From NCBI GenBank assembly GCA_018818445.1, contig JAHISC010000007.1, forward strand, positions 1 to 13,611: a stretch of DNA of 13,611 nt. Direction: 5' to 3'. Source of the stretch: Patescibacteria group bacterium. GTDB taxonomy: Bacteria > Patescibacteriota > Patescibacteriia > UBA9934. Shown piece after piece: positions 5,071 to 10,938 of this stretch. Under the pieces are notes generated by a model. The model worked only from the letters and a program-made list of their open reading frames with translations. It made no database searches and was not told the origin of the DNA. Position 1 is the stretch's first letter, and the number at the start of each line of letters is the position of its first letter. Made by a program: the position numbers and the translations under genes.

Positions 5071-7089
5071 ATGAATATTTCACAGCTCGCTAGACGATTT
5101 AGAATTTCAACAGAAGAGCTCCGTGCCCAGTTGCCAGAGCTTGGTTTTGATTATGGTGCCAAAGCACTGAAAATTCCAGATAGAGATGTTGGAAATATCG
5201 AGCGAGCCTGGAGAGAACATAAGAAACGTTTGTATCTTGGTAAGAAGCGCGAAGAGCAGCGATCGCGTGAAGAGAAAAAGGCCAAGGTCAAAGAAGGGAC
5301 AGCAGAAAAGATTCAGCTGCCGGCTGTGATGACTGTGCGTGAATTTTCTCAGGCATTAAATTTACCAGTTGCTAAAGTCATGCAGGAGTTGATGCGTTCC
5401 GGAATCCTAGCAGCTCTAAATGAGCGTATTGATTTTGAAACTGCTTCAATCGTAGCTGAGGATTTGGGATTTTTAGCTGAGATGGTTGGCGATCAGAAAA
5501 AAGATGACGAAGATGCTACATCGAGATTATCGGAAGCTATGATAAGCGATGTTGACAGTTTACTGCCACGTCCACCTGTGATTGTTATCATGGGTCACGT
5601 TGATCACGGAAAGACAAAATTATTAGATGCAATTCGTTCAACTCATGTTATGGAGTCAGAAGCAGGTGGAATTACACAGCACATTGGTGCATATCAGGTA
5701 ACTCGCAATAACCGCGAACTAACTTTTATCGATACTCCTGGTCACGAAGCTTTTACAGTGATGCGTTCGCGTGGAGCTAAGGTGGCAGATATTGCAATCT
5801 TAGTAATCGCGGCCGATGACGGCGTACAGCCTCAAACTAAAGAAGCGATTGATATTGTTAAAGCCTCAGGCATGCCGTTTATTATCGCGATCAATAAAAT
5901 TGATGTTCCAGGTGCTAATATAGAAAAAATTAAAAGCCAGCTTTCCGAGCGTCAAATTATTTCTGAAGACTGGGGCGGTAAAACAATCATGGTACCGGTT
6001 TCAGCTAAGCAGCATACAAATATTGAGCAGCTGCTAGATATGTTGCTATTGGTGGCTGATATGGAGGCTGATAATATTCGAGCAAATCCAAATCGAAAAG
6101 CATTGGGTACAATTATCGAGTCGCACGTCGACAAAGGGCAGGGTCCGGTTGCTACTGTATTGGTACAAACTGGAACGCTGAAGGTTGGTGATGTTTTGGG
6201 CGTACGTGGAGCAAATTTTGGTAAGGTGCGGGCAATGAAAACTTGGGATTTGAAAGACGCCAAAGAAGCATTACCTTCAACACCTGTAAAAATTCTTGGT
6301 TTCAAACAAGCTCCTTCTATTGGAGATATTTTGGAAGTTCCTGGTGATGTTAAAGATTTAGAAAAACTCAAATCTCAGCCAACTAGAAAATCAGGAATTC
6401 AAGAAATTGCTACAGTTTCTAAAACAGTTTCAGCAGACGGTGAAGACAATGAAGATAAGGCATTCCTTAATCTTGTAATCAAAGCTGATGTTTTGGGCTC
6501 ATTGGAAGCCGTAGTTGGTATGATCGAGAAGATCGAAAATCCTTATGTTAGCGTTAGTATTGTAGCTAAGGGTCTTGGTAATGTAACTGATGCCGATGTA
6601 CTCAATGCTGAAGCTACAAAAGCGTTTGTTGCGGCCTTCAATGTAAAGCCAACTTCGACAGCAGCCTTACAAGCTCGTGAAAAAGGTGTGGAGATCCATG
6701 AATATTCCGTTATTTATAAATTGTTTGAGGACGTTGTAGAAAAATTAAAGATTTTAATTCCAGCTGAAAAAGTCTATACAGAACTAGGTTCGCTAGAAGT
6801 GTTGGCTGTTTTCTCCAAGACACCAAAAGGAGTCATCGTTGGTGGAAAAGTTAATAAAGGAGTGGTCACTTTGGGAGCAACAGCGCGCGTTTTACGAAAT
6901 GGAGAAGTTATTGGTGAAGGTAAAATTGAAACTCTACAGGCAGGTAAAGCTGATGTTAAAGAAGTTCAGCAAGGAGTGGATTGCGGACTAGGTTTTACTG
7001 GTAAAACAAAGGTTGAAGCAGGAGATATTTTAGAGATTTACACCGAAGAAATGAAAGCTCGCACCTTGAGTGTTGAAGGCGCTAATTAA
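5071..7089 (+). CDS. infB: Translation initiation factor IF-2
   Basis: GTPase that brings initiator tRNA to the 30S subunit and promotes 50S joining. At 672 residues it is a compact IF-2 (E. coli 890). Residues about 1-55 (MNISQLARRF to PDRDVGNIE) form one IF2-N-type domain. A short charged linker rich in Lys and Glu (about 55-85) follows, then a second IF2-N domain (about 88-140, MTVREFSQALNLPVAKVMQELM). The G domain has GHVDHGKT at 175-182, DTPGHE at 221-226 and NKID at 275-278, followed by SAK. Domains II to IV follow, including the linker helix with EIHEYSVIYKLFEDVVEKL and the final beta barrel with CGLGF. All GTP-binding residues are intact. No Shine-Dalgarno site precedes the ATG; a promoter abuts it. 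No nusA or rbfA neighbour is present, unlike the classical nusA-infB operon. Confidence 0.98.
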   Translation: MNISQLARRFRISTEELRAQLPELGFDYGAKALKIPDRDVGNIERAWREHKKRLYLGKKREEQRSREEKKAKVKEGTAEKIQLPAVMTVREFSQALNLPVAKVMQELMRSGILAALNERIDFETASIVAEDLGFLAEMVGDQKKDDEDATSRLSEAMISDVDSLLPRPPVIVIMGHVDHGKTKLLDAIRSTHVMESEAGGITQHIGAYQVTRNNRELTFIDTPGHEAFTVMRSRGAKVADIAILVIAADDGVQPQTKEAIDIVKASGMPFIIAINKIDVPGANIEKIKSQLSERQIISEDWGGKTIMVPVSAKQHTNIEQLLDMLLLVADMEADNIRANPNRKALGTIIESHVDKGQGPVATVLVQTGTLKVGDVLGVRGANFGKVRAMKTWDLKDAKEALPSTPVKILGFKQAPSIGDILEVPGDVKDLEKLKSQPTRKSGIQEIATVSKTVSADGEDNEDKAFLNLVIKADVLGSLEAVVGMIEKIENPYVSVSIVAKGLGNVTDADVLNAEATKAFVAAFNVKPTSTAALQAREKGVEIHEYSVIYKLFEDVVEKLKILIPAEKVYTELGSLEVLAVFSKTPKGVIVGGKVNKGVVTLGATARVLRNGEVIGEGKIETLQAGKADVKEVQQGVDCGLGFTGKTKVEAGDILEIYTEEMKARTLSVEGAN

Positions 7090-7093
7090 AGTG

Positions 7094-7151
7094 TGTTAAA
7101 ATGCGCGAGTTGTTTGACAATAAATAACTCCACAACTCAATAACTTATAAC
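7094..7151 (+). promoter_or_regulatory. trxA promoter region with direct and inverted repeats
   Basis: Two -10 candidates exist. TGT-TAAAAT (7094-7102) is an extended -10 just after infB. TATAAC (7146-7151) ends 7 nt before the trxA ATG, matching the spacing at infB and the pilin-like gene. TTGACA at 7114-7119 is too far (26 bp) to serve TATAAC. Between them lie an inverted repeat, GAGTTGT (7107-7113) with ACAACTC (7132-7138), and a direct repeat ATAACTCCA (7124-7132 and 7147-7155). Which site is used cannot be told from sequence. Confidence 0.45.
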
Positions 7152-7158
7152 TCCATCT

Positions 7159-7470
7159 ATGGAACTTACTTCCGATAACTTCGATTCAGTTGTTTTACAA
7201 GCTAATAAGCCAGTACTTGTAGATTTTTGGGCGCCTTGGTGTGGCCCTTGCAAAGTAATGAGTCCAATTGTTGAAGAACTATCAGGTGAAATGGAGAGCG
7301 TTGCCATTGCTAAGGTCAATGTTGACGACAACCCTGATTTAGCACGACAGTTCAATATTTTGTCGATTCCAACTTTTCTCATTTTTAAAGGCGGACAAGT
7401 AGTTGAACAGTTTTCAGGATCAATGAGCAAGGAGATGCTGCAAGAACGACTAGGGAAACACATCGGATAA
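7159..7470 (+). CDS. trxA: Thioredoxin
   Basis: Small cytoplasmic redox protein that reduces disulfides in target proteins and is recycled by thioredoxin reductase. The active site WCGPC lies at residues 27-31 (FWAPWCGPCKVM), with redox cysteines 28 and 31. The cis-proline segment SIPTFLIFKGG, the buried aspartate in VDFWA and the KVNVDDNPDLARQF strand-helix are all typical. At 103 residues it is a normal single-domain thioredoxin with no signal peptide. The ATG at 7159 gives the canonical N-terminus. A strong terminator follows, and trxB, its reductase, starts 109 bp downstream. The pair therefore form a complete system expressed from separate promoters. Confidence 0.98.
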   Translation: MELTSDNFDSVVLQANKPVLVDFWAPWCGPCKVMSPIVEELSGEMESVAIAKVNVDDNPDLARQFNILSIPTFLIFKGGQVVEQFSGSMSKEMLQERLGKHIG

Positions 7471-7485
7471 AATAAGATTTATTAG

Positions 7486-7532
7486 AAAATCGTAATCCTA
7501 GCAACAAGAAGGATTGCGATTTTATTTTTTTT
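7486..7532 (+). terminator. Strong rho-independent terminator of trxA
   Basis: AAAATCGTAATCCT (7486-7499) pairs with AGGATTGCGATTTT (7510-7523) over 14 positions with one wobble, around a 10-nt loop. An A and eight T residues follow (7525-7532). It lies 15 nt after the trxA stop codon. Confidence 0.92.
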
Positions 7533-7540
7533 GCGATTAC

Positions 7541-7569
7541 TTGAGCCATTGAGTAGACTGAGGTAAACT
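7541..7569 (+). promoter_or_regulatory. Probable promoter of trxB
   Basis: TTGAGC (7541-7546), a 17-bp spacer and TAAACT (7564-7569): 4/6 matches each. The -10 ends 10 nt before the ATG at 7580, predicting a leader of only 3-4 nt. No Shine-Dalgarno site is present. Placement right after the trxA terminator supports a promoter here. Confidence 0.45.
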
Positions 7570-7579
7570 ACTCCACAAT

Positions 7580-8503
7580 ATGAATACACATAAAACTATT
7601 ATTATCGGCGCTGGGCCAGCCGGATACACAGCAGCTATTTACGCGGCGCGAGCCGATCTGCAGCCAGTCCTGATTGCCGGGCGTGAACCGGGCGGACAAC
7701 TCATGACTACTTCGGAAGTAGAAAATTGGCCGGGTGATCCGGACGGTGTTTATGGCTCAGAGCTGATGGACAGAATGAGAAAACAAGCGGAGAAATTTGG
7801 TACAAAGGTTGTTTTAGATGAGGTTGTTGAAGTAGATTTTTCAGTGAATCCTTTGGTAGTCAAGACAGCAAATGAAGAATATCACGCACAAAGTGTAATT
7901 GTTGCCACTGGCGCTTCGGCCATGTGGTTGGGCATTCCAGGGGAAGCTGATCTTAAGGGTAAGGGAGTTTCGGCTTGTGCGACTTGCGATGGATTTTTCT
8001 TTCGCGATAAAAAAGTGGTAGTAGTTGGCGGTGGTGACAGCGCTTTGGAAGAAGCAACTTTTCTCACCAAGTTTGCTAGTGAGATAACTATCTTAGTTCG
8101 TAGAGACGAATTTCGAGCCTCTGCTGCTATGCAAAAGCGAGCGCTCAATAATCCAAAAATTAAAGTCATGTGGCACAGCTCTCCGACTGCTTTGGTCGGA
8201 ACTGAAAAATTAGAAGCAGTGAAAATTATCAATAACGAAAACGGGGAAGAGAGTGAAATAATGGCTGATGGATTTTTTGCGTCTATTGGACACAAGCCAA
8301 ATACTGACATTTTTGCAGGCCAGCTTGAACTTGATCAAAAAGGGTACATTGTTTGCAAACCAGATTCTACGGCAACTAGCGCAGCAGGGGTTTTTGTGTC
8401 TGGTGATGTGGCAGATCCGTGGTACAGACAAGCAATTACAGCCGCTGGCACTGGTTGCCAAGCAGCACTCGAGGCAGAGAGATTCCTGTCAGCGAAAGAG
8501 TAG
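7580..8503 (+). CDS. trxB: Thioredoxin-disulfide reductase
   Basis: FAD enzyme that passes electrons from NADPH to thioredoxin. The 307 residues fit the low-molecular-weight bacterial type. The N-terminal FAD site is IIIGAGPAGYTAAIYAAR (GxGxxG at 10-15), followed by GGQLMTTSEVENWPG. The redox pair is C133-A-T-C136 in SACATCDGFFFR. The NAD(P)-binding part has VVVVGGGDSALEEA, followed by VRRDEFRAS, which corresponds to the HRRxxxR motif that contacts the NADPH 2'-phosphate; the His is Val here but both arginines remain. The second FAD motif is GVFVSGDVADP, with YRQAITAAGTGCQAA. It is convergent with the glycosyltransferase, the two stop codons being 13 bp apart with no terminator between them. 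Confidence 0.97.
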   Translation: MNTHKTIIIGAGPAGYTAAIYAARADLQPVLIAGREPGGQLMTTSEVENWPGDPDGVYGSELMDRMRKQAEKFGTKVVLDEVVEVDFSVNPLVVKTANEEYHAQSVIVATGASAMWLGIPGEADLKGKGVSACATCDGFFFRDKKVVVVGGGDSALEEATFLTKFASEITILVRRDEFRASAAMQKRALNNPKIKVMWHSSPTALVGTEKLEAVKIINNENGEESEIMADGFFASIGHKPNTDIFAGQLELDQKGYIVCKPDSTATSAAGVFVSGDVADPWYRQAITAAGTGCQAALEAERFLSAKE

Positions 8504-8516
8504 AATTTCTGATTTA

Positions 8517-9194
8517 TTAAAATTTTCCGCACCAATAAGCGAGGCGAACAATGATCATGGCCTTAAGAACTTGAAGATCCATATTGATATATTCTCTACA
8601 GCCCTGCCAAAATCCAACTTTTTCAATTTTTTTTCTAATTTTCAAACCTCTAAGAGGTGTGACCCCGTAATTTAGTTTTTTTATTCGGCAGTAGTAATTG
8701 AGCGCAGTTTCCACCATATAGCCTTTTAAAAATTTAGGATCAATATTCTCGATTACTTCTCGGCGAAGGGCACGCTCGCCGGCTATGAGTGGTAAGTGTT
8801 TTGTAATATTTGTAATTAAAGCTCCACGATCGCGTAGACCAATATTCATGGTGCGCTTGCCATTAATTAACGGTTGAACTAATTGCTGAACATGATTAAT
8901 AGTTAATCCTTTAAGATCAGCATCACAGAATACGATTATTGGAGCGTCAGTTTTACTAAGACCAAAAAGCAATGAAGCACCTTTGCTTCCGTTAGCTGGT
9001 GGTTCGTAAACAATAGCTCCATTTTTTCGGGCAATGGCAGCTGTGCGGTCAGAGGAACCAGAGGATACAACAATTACTTCATCTAAAAAGGGTGATCGTT
9101 TTAAGGTTGAGACTACTTGACCAACAGTCATCTCTTCGTTGAGAGCAGGTACAATTACTGCTATTTTTGGTCTATTTTCTTTGGCTAAATCCAT
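8517..9194 (-). CDS. GT2-family glycosyltransferase (DPM1 / GPGS-like)
   Basis: Probable sugar transferase with a GT-A fold, acting in the cytoplasm or at the membrane surface. It has 225 residues from the ATG at 9194. That start is chosen because MDLAKENRPKIAVIVPALNEE gives the normal N-terminus, whereas the longer frame to 9410 would overlap gdhA. Visible are VPALNEE (15-21), the DxD metal and sugar-nucleotide motif D91-A-D93 in IVFCDADLKGL, and AGERALRREV (138-147), which resembles the acceptor-side SGxRAxRR segment of glucosyl-3-phosphoglycerate synthase and dolichol-phosphate mannose synthase relatives. The usual VVDDGSxDxT reads VVSSGSSDRT (42-51), so the first aspartates are serines while the later D49 is kept. 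No membrane helix is clear. Donor and acceptor cannot be assigned. It shares a 64-bp divergent promoter region with gdhA. Confidence 0.85.
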   Translation of the reverse strand: MDLAKENRPKIAVIVPALNEEMTVGQVVSTLKRSPFLDEVIVVSSGSSDRTAAIARKNGAIVYEPPANGSKGASLLFGLSKTDAPIIVFCDADLKGLTINHVQQLVQPLINGKRTMNIGLRDRGALITNITKHLPLIAGERALRREVIENIDPKFLKGYMVETALNYYCRIKKLNYGVTPLRGLKIRKKIEKVGFWQGCREYINMDLQVLKAMIIVRLAYWCGKF

Positions 9195-9203
9195 ACGCCC
9201 CAC

Positions 9204-9232
9204 ATAATAACATGCCCCCCTGTTGCGGCCAA
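9204..9232 (-). promoter_or_regulatory. Promoter of the glycosyltransferase gene
   Basis: On the minus strand TTGGCC (9227-9232), a 17-bp spacer and TATTAT (9204-9209), with TG one base before the -10 (extended -10). The -10 ends 9 nt before the ATG at 9194, so the leader would be about 2 nt. On the opposite strand a weaker TGA-TAAGCT (9241-9249) lies 9 nt before the gdhA start and may be its -10. Confidence 0.6.
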
Positions 9233-9258
9233 TAAAAATTTGATAAGCTGTTTCTACT

Positions 9259-10467
9259 ATGACAAACCCATTTGAATCAGCCAAGTACCAGCTTCGTCGC
9301 GCAGCCGATATTGCCGGATTGCCAGACGAGCTCGTTAACTTGCTCAGCGCTCCTATGCGCGAAGTCACTGTGCACATACCGGTTAGACTCGATAACGGTG
9401 AACTGCACATTTATGAAGGTTATCGAGTGCAGCACAACAATTGGCGGGGTCCTTATAAGGGGGGAATTCGTTATCACCAAAATGTGAATATTGATGAAGT
9501 TCGCGCTTTGGCCACTTGGATGACCATGAAAACTGCAGTCGCCGGCATCCCGATGGGCGGCGGCAAAGGTGGTATTACCTTTAACCCCAAAGAACTGAGC
9601 GTTCGTGAGCTTGAAGTTTTGACTCGCGGTTGGGTGAAAGCAATGTCTGGTGTAATTGGTCCAGAGATTGATGTGCCGGCGCCAGACGTTAACACCACGC
9701 CTCGCGAAATGGCTTGGATTGCCGACGAATTTGGTAGCCCAGCTTTAGTAACAGGCAAACCAATAGAAAATGGTGGCAGCGAGGGTAGGGGCACGGCCAC
9801 GGCTACTGGTGGATTTTATGTTTTTGAAACTTTGCGTGACAAACTATTCTTGGAACCAGAGATGGGTACAGTTGTTATCCAAGGTTTTGGTAATGCCGGC
9901 GGTATTTTTGCTGAGATTTGTGTGCGACACGAACTTAAAGTGATTGCCATTTCCGACTCCAGCGGCGGAGTTTATAATCCAGTAGGCTTGGATATAGAAG
10001 CTTTGAAAGCACATAAGTCAACAACCGGTTCTGTTCAGAATTTTCCAGGCGCTGAAAATATCACCAACGAAGCTTTGCTTGAATTGGAGTGTGGCTTGTT
10101 AGTACCAGCTGCTTTGGAGGCTGTCATAACGGTTGAAAACGCGCCACGTATTAAAGCTAAAGCGATTCTGGAACTGGCTAACGGTCCATTAACTCCGGAG
10201 GCTGATGACATTTTATTCGAGAAAGGCATTGAAGTTGTGCCAGACATTTTAGCTAACTCCGGTGGTGTGACAGTTAGCTATTTTGAGTGGGACCAGAATA
10301 TGAAAGGGGAACACTGGACAGAAAACGAAGTCGACGACAAATTAAAAGTGGCGATGGTGGATGCGGCTATGGCTGTTTGGGAGAGAAAGGAAAAGTATAC
10401 GACTGATATGCGTCGTGCTGCTTTCATTTTGGCCTTGGAACGACTCGCTGAAGCTAATCAGGTATAA
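9259..10467 (+). CDS. gdhA: Glutamate dehydrogenase
   Basis: Interconverts glutamate and 2-oxoglutarate plus ammonia with NAD(P), linking nitrogen and carbon metabolism. The 402 residues fit the short hexameric type. Substrate and catalytic residues line up with Clostridium symbiosum GDH at a constant offset of 22: K67 (PYKGGI), K91 (MKTAVAGIP), K103 (GGGKGG) and D143 (APDVNT) match K89, K113, K125 and D165. The Rossmann domain has GFGNAG at 209-214 and ends its second strand with ISDSSG, where the acidic residue would favour NAD but does not settle specificity. NSGGVTVSYFEW near the C-terminus is conserved. Alternative members are other Glu/Leu/Phe dehydrogenases, but the K67 to D143 set and length favour GDH. 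The stop codon overlaps a TATAAT box for the next gene. Confidence 0.95.
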   Translation: MTNPFESAKYQLRRAADIAGLPDELVNLLSAPMREVTVHIPVRLDNGELHIYEGYRVQHNNWRGPYKGGIRYHQNVNIDEVRALATWMTMKTAVAGIPMGGGKGGITFNPKELSVRELEVLTRGWVKAMSGVIGPEIDVPAPDVNTTPREMAWIADEFGSPALVTGKPIENGGSEGRGTATATGGFYVFETLRDKLFLEPEMGTVVIQGFGNAGGIFAEICVRHELKVIAISDSSGGVYNPVGLDIEALKAHKSTTGSVQNFPGAENITNEALLELECGLLVPAALEAVITVENAPRIKAKAILELANGPLTPEADDILFEKGIEVVPDILANSGGVTVSYFEWDQNMKGEHWTENEVDDKLKVAMVDAAMAVWERKEKYTTDMRRAAFILALERLAEANQV

Positions 10468-10468
10468 T
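10463..10468 (+). promoter_or_regulatory. -10 box overlapping the gdhA stop codon
   Basis: A perfect TATAAT spans the last codon and stop of gdhA, 15 nt before the ATG at 10484. No -35 box at proper spacing is seen, so it may be chance. Confidence 0.35.
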
Positions 10469-10483
10469 TTAAATAAAATTTTT

Positions 10484-10711
10484 ATGGAAAATAGGGAAAA
10501 AATTGAAATGAGTTCAACCGAACTTCATAGTGTAGAAGAGGCTGTTGAGCAATTAGTAGGTAAGTTTAATGAAGCAGCAGCGATCAAATTTTTAAGGTCT
10601 AATAAGGGTGATATTCCAGAATTTTGTCTTCAGGTAAAAGATCGGTATTCTGAAAATGATAGTACGACACCAATTCTACTGTTAGCATCAATCATCGAGA
10701 AACTTGTTTAG
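10484..10711 (+). CDS. Unrecognised 75-residue protein
   Basis: Not recognised. The protein from ATG 10484 begins MENREKIEMSS and ends LLLASIIEKLV with TAG at 10709-10711. The open frame extends back into gdhA, but 10484 is the first ATG after the gdhA stop. An inner ATG at 10508 (MSSTELHS) is an alternative start. The sequence is acidic and mostly helical, with HSVEEAVEQLVGKFNEAAAIKFL and a short hydrophobic C-terminal helix, and has no membrane segment or signal peptide. The gap to gdhA is 16 bp, with a TATAAT over the gdhA stop. The composition reads like a real protein, but no family support can be given. Confidence 0.5.
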   Translation: MENREKIEMSSTELHSVEEAVEQLVGKFNEAAAIKFLRSNKGDIPEFCLQVKDRYSENDSTTPILLLASIIEKLV

Positions 10712-10723
10712 TCTGTAACTTTT

Positions 10724-10813
10724 ATGTCGGAAGTTATTACTTCCCAAAAATTGAAAGAAGAAATGGGTAAAGGTACGGGTATGACCGTGGTCGATCTTCA
10801 GTCCCAGGCGTAA
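10724..10813 (+). pseudogene. Probable rhodanese-domain remnant cut off by a repeat
   Basis: A 29-codon frame starting ATG at 10724 encodes MSEVITSQKLKEEMGKG, then TGMTVVDLQSQA and TAA. The pattern I-T-x-x-x-L-K-E-x-x-x-x-G-x-x-x-x-V-V-D resembles the first strand-helix-strand of a rhodanese (sulfurtransferase) domain, which would continue with VRxxxEFxxGHIPGA and about 70 more residues. Here the frame runs instead into the repeat at 10792-10851 and stops. No rhodanese continuation is found in any frame before leuS, so the rest is probably lost. The family call from so short a stretch is tentative. Confidence 0.35.
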
Positions 10814-10851
10814 AACATACAGATCCTTTCCCCCCTTCGCTCAGGATGACA
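10792..10851. repeat. AGATCC...AGGATGAC palindromic repeat
   Basis: ATCCT (10823-10827) pairs with AGGAT (10843-10847), and the right end reads TCGCTCAGGATGACA. Read on the minus strand this is the common dispersed pattern GTCATCCTGAGCGAAGG...GGATCT. A GATCTTCAGTCCCAGGCG stretch at the left probably belongs to the same unit. It is related in pattern to 4149-4180 and overlaps the end of the rhodanese-like frame. Confidence 0.6.
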
Positions 10852-10866
10852 AATTAAATTCCTCGT

Positions 10867-10896
10867 CACTACTTTCAATCGGGATGGTGGTTTTTT
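10867..10896 (+). terminator. Weak hairpin plus T-run upstream of leuS
   Basis: CACTA (10867-10871) can pair with TGGTG (10885-10889), including one G-T wobble, followed closely by six T residues (10891-10896). The stem is short and the loop 13 nt, so this is a weak terminator candidate. It would end transcripts from the 10484-10813 region before the leuS promoter. Confidence 0.3.
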
Positions 10897-10900
10897 CTCA

Positions 10901-10929
10901 TTGCCAAGAGTTAATAATTTCGTTACGAT
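10901..10929 (+). promoter_or_regulatory. Probable promoter of leuS
   Basis: TTGCCA (10901-10906), a 17-bp spacer and TACGAT (10924-10929): 5/6 and 4/6 matches. The -10 ends 9 nt before the ATG at 10939, again predicting a leader of only about 2-3 nt. No Shine-Dalgarno site is visible. Confidence 0.5.
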
Positions 10930-10938
10930 ACTTCCAAT

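Noticed and set aside
9195..9410. N-terminal extension of the glycosyltransferase to the ATG at 9410
   Set aside because: It would overlap gdhA by about 150 bp and add 72 residues without family likeness; the promoter at 9204-9232 lies inside it.
10361..10483. Upstream extension of the 75-residue protein into gdhA
   Set aside because: It is the shadow of gdhA in another frame; the first ATG after the gdhA stop is at 10484.
10861..10896. True T-box riboswitch for leuS
   Set aside because: The conserved T-box core (GGGTGGNACCGCG) and the stem I specifier region are not present.
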